From: Lucifuga dentata
Taxonomy: Eukaryota; Chordata; Actinopteri; Ophidiiformes; Bythitidae
DNA: 64,000 bases
Assembly (NCBI GenBank): GCA_014773175.1
Contig: VXCM01000947.1
Location: 62,001-126,000 of the forward strand
Direction of reading: 5' to 3'
The position numbers were made by a program, and so were the translations under genes. Shown piece by piece: positions 58,911 through 64,000 of this stretch. Under the pieces are notes generated by a model. That model made no database searches, had not been told where the DNA came from, and saw only the letters and a list, made by a program, of their open reading frames with translations. Each line of letters begins with the position of its first letter. Positions within the stretch are counted from its first letter, which is position 1.

Positions 58911-59322
58911 TTAAACAAGCATACTATCCATTTTTGCATCTAACTATAAAGGAAGAAATCTCTGTCTGTGGAATTTGATGAATTTGATATTTATTCCTGT
59001 CAGTTATTCACTACAGCACTTGAATGCACCACTGGGAAGCATTTTCACATTACTCTGCACTTTTTACTGCACTTAAACACTAAAATTAAACAACTTCAAA
59101 AAAAAAAAAAAAAAAAAAAAAAAACCAGAATACACATCCTCTTAGCGATGATGGATTACCTATCCCAAGAAAGTTTCAAGTATCAACACGTTGGTTTTAA
59201 TAGCGTACCAGAATGAACTGAAACCAAATCCGGTCTGGAAGGTAGGAAAAACATTTTTAATTCACCGTTCCAGTAGTATAATATTAATAACAGTAATATT
59301 AATATTAATTCCAGTCCTTTAA
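58911..59322. mobile_element. TTAA-type MITE, copy 4, diverged
   Basis: Left end TTAAACAAGCATACTATCCA and right end TCCTTTAA fit the family ends. The interior from about 59145 to 59280 is the reverse complement of copies 2 and 3 (GGATTACCTATCCCAAGAA, GGTAGGAAAAACATTTTTAA). A run of about 25 A residues lies at 59098-59124. It sits between gpm6b and rab9a. Confidence 0.7.
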
Positions 59323-59388
59323 TAACAAGCACGCTTCTGCAATAAGTCAGTGTCTGTTTTAAAGGCTGAAGCAGTGATTTGATGTTTG

Positions 59389-59403
59389 GGCGCCATCTGG
59401 TGG
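59389..59403 (-). promoter_or_regulatory. CTCF-type binding motif
   Basis: GGCGCCATCTGGTGG on plus reads CCACCAGATGGCGCC on minus, a full match to the CTCF core. It lies in the convergent gpm6b/rab9a interval, where an insulator between a neural gene and a housekeeping gene would be plausible. Motif match only. Confidence 0.6.
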
Positions 59404-60389
59404 ACAACATGGGTACTGCGGCTTGTTTTTCCTTCAGTGGAAGTAAACAGAAGCTTTTTAAACACTTGAATAACAAACAAGACTGATTTTTCTTCCATCT
59501 CATGGTTAGCTGTTGTTTTATTTCCAGTGTTAAATAACAGTAGGAGTCATTTGTAATTGTAGTCATTTGCAATACAGTTATAAGTTCACTACTTTGCATA
59601 GAAAAAGGCTTGAAATCTTTTAATACTTTATTGCAGGAAATAAAAGTTCTCATTTCATCTCTAGATGTTGAAATACATTAATAGCTTCTTTAAAAAAATT
59701 ATATCATAGGTATCAAAAATTGTTTATGAACAATTTTTTGCACCGTAGAGTTTCATTTGCTTCTGTCTGCAGAAGCTGGAGTGTTTTATTTACAAACTCC
59801 ATCATATTTTCCTGCACTAAACAATTTCTGTTGGGTAAACAGTATCAATTCTGCACTAATGTCCAACCTAATTTTTTTCAAAGCAAGTCCTTCGTCTGAA
59901 TCCACAGACAGACAATCATCACTGAGCTGTTCAAACCTCCATCAGTCACGTTGAAGCTGACATTTCAGCTGTGATAGCTTCAAATGTCATCAGGAAACGT
60001 CACAGCTAAGTGAGTTGTTATCACAGACAAACCTTTCAGTCTGTCACACTCCCCCACTGCACATTTTTGCATCTTGACAGCTGAGTATGAGACTGAGATT
60101 GACTGAAAGCTGTACTCTCTCTTTCTCTTTAGTTTGGCTTTTTTAATATATAAATGAACTGAACTCTTTGTGTTTCATGATGGTCTAAAAAATTGGCAAT
60201 TTTACTCTCAACATACTGATGTTGGGTTTTAGTTGCAGACAGCGGTTGTACGTTTTCTCTCTGTGGGCATCACATGCTGCTCAGTTCCTCTTTTCAGAGC
60301 CGCAAACCATGTGACTCAGCGTCACGATTCCTGCTGCGTCATTTCAAAATGGTCCTGAACGTGTCACTCATGCTACACACTGCAGCAGA

Positions 60390-60995
60390 TCAGCAGCAGG
60401 TGGGATTGGTGTGACTCTTCCTGTGTAAGTCCACCGTGTTGGTCTCGATTAGGTGTTCAGCTCTGTCATCCAACGCCAGAACACGCCGCACTGCCTCCTC
60501 GAAGGCCGAGGCCACGTTGGTGGCATCCTTGGCACTTGTCTCAAAGTACGGGTGGCCACCGTTCTCATGACACCACTGCCGCGCATCCTCGCCTGACACC
60601 TGGCGCTCGGGAACATCCAGTTTGTTGCCCAGCACCACAAAGGGAAAGTTATCAGGGTTCTTGATGTCAGCATAATAAGCAAACTCCTTCTTCCAGTTGG
60701 CCAGGTTGTGGAAGCTCTGTCCATCATCCACGCTGAAGGTGAGCAGGCAGCAGTCTGAGCCACGGTAGAAAGGCGTGCGGAGACTGCGGAAGCGCTCCTG
60801 GCCCGCCGTGTCCCAGATCTGCAGGGTCACGGTGTGGCCATCCACCTCCAGCTCCTTGTTGAGGAACTCCACGCCGATGGTGTGGAAGAGGTGCGAGTCA
60901 AACTTGTTGGTTACGTAGCGGTTCATGAGAGACGACTTGCCCACGCCGCCATCACCTAGAAGGATCACCTTCAGCAGAGAAGACTTCGATGTCAT
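60390..60995 (-). CDS. rab9a: Ras-related protein Rab-9A, 201 aa
   Basis: A single coding exon encodes a complete Rab GTPase of 201 aa, the same length as human RAB9A. Visible motifs: P-loop GDGGVGKS (14-21), switch I FHTIGVEF (37-44), DTAGQE (62-67), NKLD for guanine recognition (about 124-127), ETSAK (about 152-156) and a C-terminal CC for double geranylgeranylation. DATNVASAFEEAVRRVLA and DLHRK fit RAB9A rather than RAB9B. It directs late-endosome to trans-Golgi transport, such as mannose-6-phosphate receptor recycling. The exon starts at an acceptor at 61143 (CCTCAG), leaving about 150 bases of 5' UTR, of which 66 are probably a false duplicate. It is transcribed toward gpm6b. The ATG is copied a second time at 61062 or so, by the artefact around the N at 61033. 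Confidence 0.96.
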   Translation of the reverse strand: MTSKSSLLKVILLGDGGVGKSSLMNRYVTNKFDSHLFHTIGVEFLNKELEVDGHTVTLQIWDTAGQERFRSLRTPFYRGSDCCLLTFSVDDGQSFHNLANWKKEFAYYADIKNPDNFPFVVLGNKLDVPERQVSGEDARQWCHENGGHPYFETSAKDATNVASAFEEAVRRVLALDDRAEHLIETNTVDLHRKSHTNPTCC

Positions 60996-61098
60996 GGCTG
61001 CGGCGAGTTTCTGGTTTAGCTAGACTGGTTGANCCTTCAGCAGAGAAGACTTCGATGTCATGGCTGCGGCGAGTTTCTGGTTTAGCTAGACTGGTTGA
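60968..61098. repeat. Exact 65-bp direct duplication around a single N, copying the rab9a start
   Basis: 60968-61032 and 61034-61098 are identical and flank the N at 61033. The block includes the rab9a ATG and its first codons, so the upstream copy creates a spurious short leader frame. Most likely an unmerged contig overlap. Confidence 0.92.
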
Positions 61099-62006
61099 GC
61101 TGAACACGCACGGGGGATTTAGTTGAGGAAGCACCGTCACCACCTGAGGAAAACACAACCATAAATCAACTTAGAACAGAAATACAACAATATCATACTA
61201 CTGTATTTACTTTTCAGGCATAATATGATCCAGTTTTGGAAGACTGGAAATAAACATTTGTAATGTCAGAATACGATCAGAGAGCAATAACTGTGCGGTG
61301 TTTATACCTTTGCCCTCAGATAAAGCTGCAGTTACGATAAGAAAAACATCCTGTCATGTCAAATTGACTTAATGACAGTGTGATTATCTGTAACGAACAG
61401 CGATTGTACACAACTTGCTAATTCAGTCGACTGGATAATCCTCTTAAGCAGCCACAACCCGTTCATTACTGCAGCAGATGAACTTCTTATGCTGCGCGTA
61501 ATATTTGTAATGCATGCATCACATGAGCCGTGATCACAGGACCTGAAAAGGCAAGAAGAGAGAATCTGCTGGTTGAAAAGCAGTTTCTTACCGTTATATT
61601 TGCAGATTGTTCATTTTTATTACAGATCTGTAAGAGAAAGACATATTTAAGGTTAACTATTTTTCTGCAGATACAGAAGCAACTGGCTTGATAACCAGTT
61701 TTCAAGCTGTTTGCAGTCCTAAAAAAAATCTAATTCTCAGATTTCCTGCGTTACCAGATTCCACAAATGCCTCATAAAGGCTGTTATTTTACTGAGTTCA
61801 GAGACACAGAAAGTGAAATTGATAACTGCCTGATGTTCTTTCATCAAATCCACAACTTGTTGGGGAAACTTAGACCACTTTCCAGATTTCAAAGATTTCA
61901 ATAAAGGCTTGAACATGAACAGGAAGTGAGAAAAGCTGGATTTTTAGTGGCCATCCTATTAGAGAGCCATTTGTAAGGAGCAATGCAATGCAGAAGCAGA
62001 ATGAAT

Positions 62007-62008
<2 letters not shown>

Positions 62009-62059
<51 letters not shown>
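62009..62059. repeat. (AC)n microsatellite
   Basis: Pure AC run of about 50 bases in the presumed rab9a intron. Confidence 0.95.
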
Positions 62060-62061
<2 letters not shown>

Positions 62062-62381
62062 GTCATGTGCCTACTTGAGCAGAAGGTTATGATTTAAAGG
62101 GAGAGGCTTCTCTACAGGCTATTTCCAATTAAATTCAACAAATAAAGAAATACAGGCTTTATCTGCAAAATTCACAACTATTAATAGAAATAAATGTCAA
62201 TAAAAGCATTTATAACAAAATAAAAATGAATAGAAGTCTGCAGGCTTGTCACTGTTGATATAGTAAATATTCTAGCTAAAATGCTTACATTTATGCTAAA
62301 ATATCATTAAGTTGTTATTATAGCCTTTCTTGCCTTGTTAATGTTTTATAATACAGTAGCTAGCTAACTTAGGGGAGGTCC

Positions 62382-62782
62382 ATTATCGGACACGCAGCCA
62401 CGCCGGGTGCGGTTCGTGTCTTTATTCGTACATTATTTAAGTTATTATCTGTTATCCCTGCCACGCTTTTTTGCGTAAATTCTGTTAAGAATACGGAGAT
62501 GTCGGGTAAAGCACAGTACCCTAATTTGAAACTTAAAATAATGGAAAATAAAGTTCAGCAAATTGATCATCCAAAATTAGCTTGCAGGGATTCGCCTTAC
62601 GGAGTTTAATGACCAGAGACTGAGCTGATTTTACACCATAAAAATGTAACATACATTATAAAAAGTTACACAGACTTAAGTTAACATGTTTAAATATTAA
62701 AAACTGCTTAGTGTGCTCAGTTTATGTCTATATTTTTAAAGATATTGCCAAAAAAACAGCAACCCCGAACATGTCCGATAAT
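62382..62782. mobile_element. Possible small inverted-repeat element
   Basis: ATTATCGGACA at 62382-62392 and its exact reverse complement TGTCCGATAAT at 62772-62782 bound about 400 bases without coding capacity. Both are followed inward by CpG-containing sequence (CGCAGCCACG; CCCCGAACA). An 11-base inverted pair in a short interval is suggestive, but target duplications are not clear. Confidence 0.35.
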
Positions 62783-62890
62783 AAACGCATAGCTGCTTGA
62801 CTTGACAGCTCCACGCTTACGCTTTTCTCGCCGATCATCACGGCGGGGAGTGGAAAATGACTACAGGTTTTACACACACAGTATCTGTAC

Positions 62891-63060
62891 CTGTCGGTGC
62901 GGCGGTCACGGTCCGGTAGATGCCGTTTAATTCCTCTCGTGCAGTCCGGTAAGGAGGAGCTGTGGGCCGGCGGCATAGCGCTCCGTGTCCCGCTGCTCTC
63001 TGGCTGATGACGCTCATATGACCCAGTCTGTCATGCGCTCTGAACCCACACTTCATGCTG
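62891..63060 (-). promoter_or_regulatory. rab9a: Probable 5' non-coding exon and promoter of rab9a
   Basis: A CpG-rich patch on the minus strand ends at a consensus donor (GACAG/GTACAG, exon end 62891). It is the nearest CpG-rich segment upstream of the rab9a coding exon and fits the conserved RAB9A layout of non-coding first exon plus single coding exon. The transcription start is not defined. Confidence 0.45.
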
Positions 63061-63845
63061 CTTTAGCTCTTATTCCTCCTTTTGCTCCTCTACTTTCTAC
63101 TCAATATAACAGCTGGGAGTTATTCTGTATTCGTTTTACACGTGTATGTTAACAAATATGTCAAAATCTGATAAACTGAAATATTACATCTGATTGTAAT
63201 ATGTATTATGAGGGGAAAACACATTTTCTGGCTTTAAATGTTGGTTTCTTAAAAAAAAGTACATATAGAAAGTGTGTAACATGACATATAGCTCCCATTT
63301 TAACAACAGATTCTTTAAAACCAATACAGTATAATAAGACTGGAATTTTTGATCTCCAATACTCCAGATGCTGTTAAACCATGTGACTTTAGTTCCACTT
63401 TACAATTCTCTAATGAAATAAAAAACCATACAGGCACAACTTTATTTTTATTTTTTAACATTATGATTTTAAATTGTGTTGCATGTTTGTGGAATGTGTC
63501 TCCCTGATGCGGGACCTGACCCCATCATCATGGACGGATTATCATGAACACGGGCCCCACCCACACACGCAAATATAGTCGCACAAAAGCACAGAACAAT
63601 CCACAACCACACAGCATATATTACTTTGAAATTATATTGGTTATTTTGACATATTAAATTAATGCCATTTTAGGTTTGTTGTCATATGCATGCCATGTAC
63701 AGCACAGTAAACATGTTTAGGAGTGAAAACATACACCTTAATTTAAATAACACCACCAACAACAAACTGTGAAAGAATACACATATGAACCTCAAATGAA
63801 GCACACAGCCACAGCTACACAACCCTGCAGTGAAACATGTCCTAC
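63061..63845. other. Gene-free stretch left of the edge exon
   Basis: AT-rich, nothing coding seen. It contains the sequence (63583-63612) that reappears after the N at 63970. Confidence 0.45.
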
Positions 63846-63950
63846 CTGAACCACCGGCGTTCTGCTGGCCTTCTGTGAACAGAAGTCATTAATCGAGTCG
63901 TCAAAGTCCAGTTCACGGACGAGTTCCGATTCCATGTCCACGAGTGACAT
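63846..63950 (-). CDS. First coding exon of an unrecognised gene, 35 codons, partial
   Basis: On the minus strand ATG at 63948-63950 opens a 35-codon frame (MSLVDMESELVRELDFDDSI, then NDFCSQKASRTPVVQ) that ends exactly at a consensus donor (CAG/GTAGGA) at 63846, phase 0. The sequence is acidic with no signal peptide or known motif. The frame continues upstream of the ATG without stop to the N at 63970. No partner exon is found to the left before rab9a; the gene would have to run past rab9a or the exon is a fragment. I do not recognise the product. Sequence right of the N duplicates 63583-63612, so the context of this exon may be misassembled. Confidence 0.4.
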
Positions 63951-63970
63951 CCTGCTCCTTAGTTTGTTTN

Positions 63971-64000
63971 ACAAAAGCACAGAACAATCCACAACCACAC
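63971..64000. repeat. 30-bp exact copy of 63583-63612 after a single N
   Basis: The last 30 bases of the window repeat 63583-63612 exactly, starting immediately after the N at 63970. This suggests that the next contig overlaps this one by at least 387 bases and was not merged, so the edge exon at 63846-63950 may appear again just outside the window. Confidence 0.85.

Larger units (their letters stand above)
61144..62890 (-). other. rab9a: Probable rab9a 5' intron
   Basis: No coding exon is supported. It contains a CA microsatellite (62009-62059) and a possible inverted-repeat element (62382-62782). Borders are set by the acceptor at 61143 and the donor at 62891. Confidence 0.5.

Noticed and set aside
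59183..59653. 156-codon minus-strand open frame right of gpm6b
   Set aside because: Its C-terminal part is MITE sequence and the rest has no recognisable motif or splice context.
60952..61158. Small minus-strand frame with a repeated block (SLAKPETRRSHDIEVFSAE)
   Set aside because: Antisense-frame translation of the falsely duplicated rab9a start region; the repetition comes from the assembly join at 61033.
1..64000. CRISPR arrays, bacterial operons, rRNA genes or intact tRNAs
   Set aside because: The sequence is vertebrate. The regular repeats are microsatellites, and the only tRNA-like segment is a half-length relic.

Overview
The window is vertebrate nuclear DNA, most likely from a ray-finned (percomorph-type) teleost. 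It has short multi-exon genes with GT-AG introns, AT-rich introns, very many CA/GA microsatellites and fish-type inverted-repeat transposon remnants. The proteins are clearly recognisable orthologues of human MOSPD2, GEMIN8, GPM6B and RAB9A. In the human genome these four genes lie on Xp22.2, so the right two thirds of the window is a rearranged piece of that conserved block.

Layout. (1) 0.7-20 kb: five immunoglobulin-superfamily genes, all on the minus strand and head to tail. Three are CD200/OX-2-like: a V-V gene running off the left edge (683-2648), a complete V-C-TM gene (6389-8610) and a second complete V-C-TM gene whose V domain is split by an intron (10148-12711). Two are single-Ig-domain, receptor-like genes with tyrosine-rich tails: an intact one (15441-17388) and a damaged paralogue (18257-19453 plus an unclear 5' end). 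(2) 20.6-30 kb: mospd2 (minus) and gemin8 (plus), head to head across about 1.2 kb that holds a strong CTCF-like motif. (3) 30-31.6 kb: an orphan minus-strand exon-like ORF and a CRE-bearing region that looks like an alternative first exon of gpm6b. (4) 31.6-40.6 kb: no supported gene; microsatellites. (5) 40.8-58.4 kb: gpm6b (plus), seven coding exons, a 10.5-kb first intron and a long 3' UTR. (6) 59-63.1 kb: rab9a (minus), one coding exon plus a 5' non-coding exon, convergent with gpm6b. (7) 63.8 kb to the edge: first coding exon of an unrecognised minus-strand gene.

Roles. CD200-type molecules are membrane ligands that restrain myeloid cells, and the two single-Ig receptors carry YxxPhi/YxN tail motifs typical of SH2-recruiting receptors, so the left third reads as a small leukocyte-regulation cluster. 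The right side is housekeeping or neural: an ER contact-site tether (mospd2), an SMN-complex subunit (gemin8), a neural tetraspan proteolipid (gpm6b) and a late-endosome Rab (rab9a).

Repeats and assembly. A TTAA-flanked inverted-repeat element family (terminus AGGACCAT) has at least four copies and a probable fifth fragment here; two bracket the signal-peptide exon of the first CD200-like gene. There are 20 isolated single Ns, nearly all in homopolymers or between exact short duplicates. They look like unmerged contig overlaps, so the duplications at 12.3, 53.8, 61.0 and 63.6/64.0 kb are probably artefacts. All exon coordinates were read by hand from splice signals and reading-frame continuity; no alignment was run.
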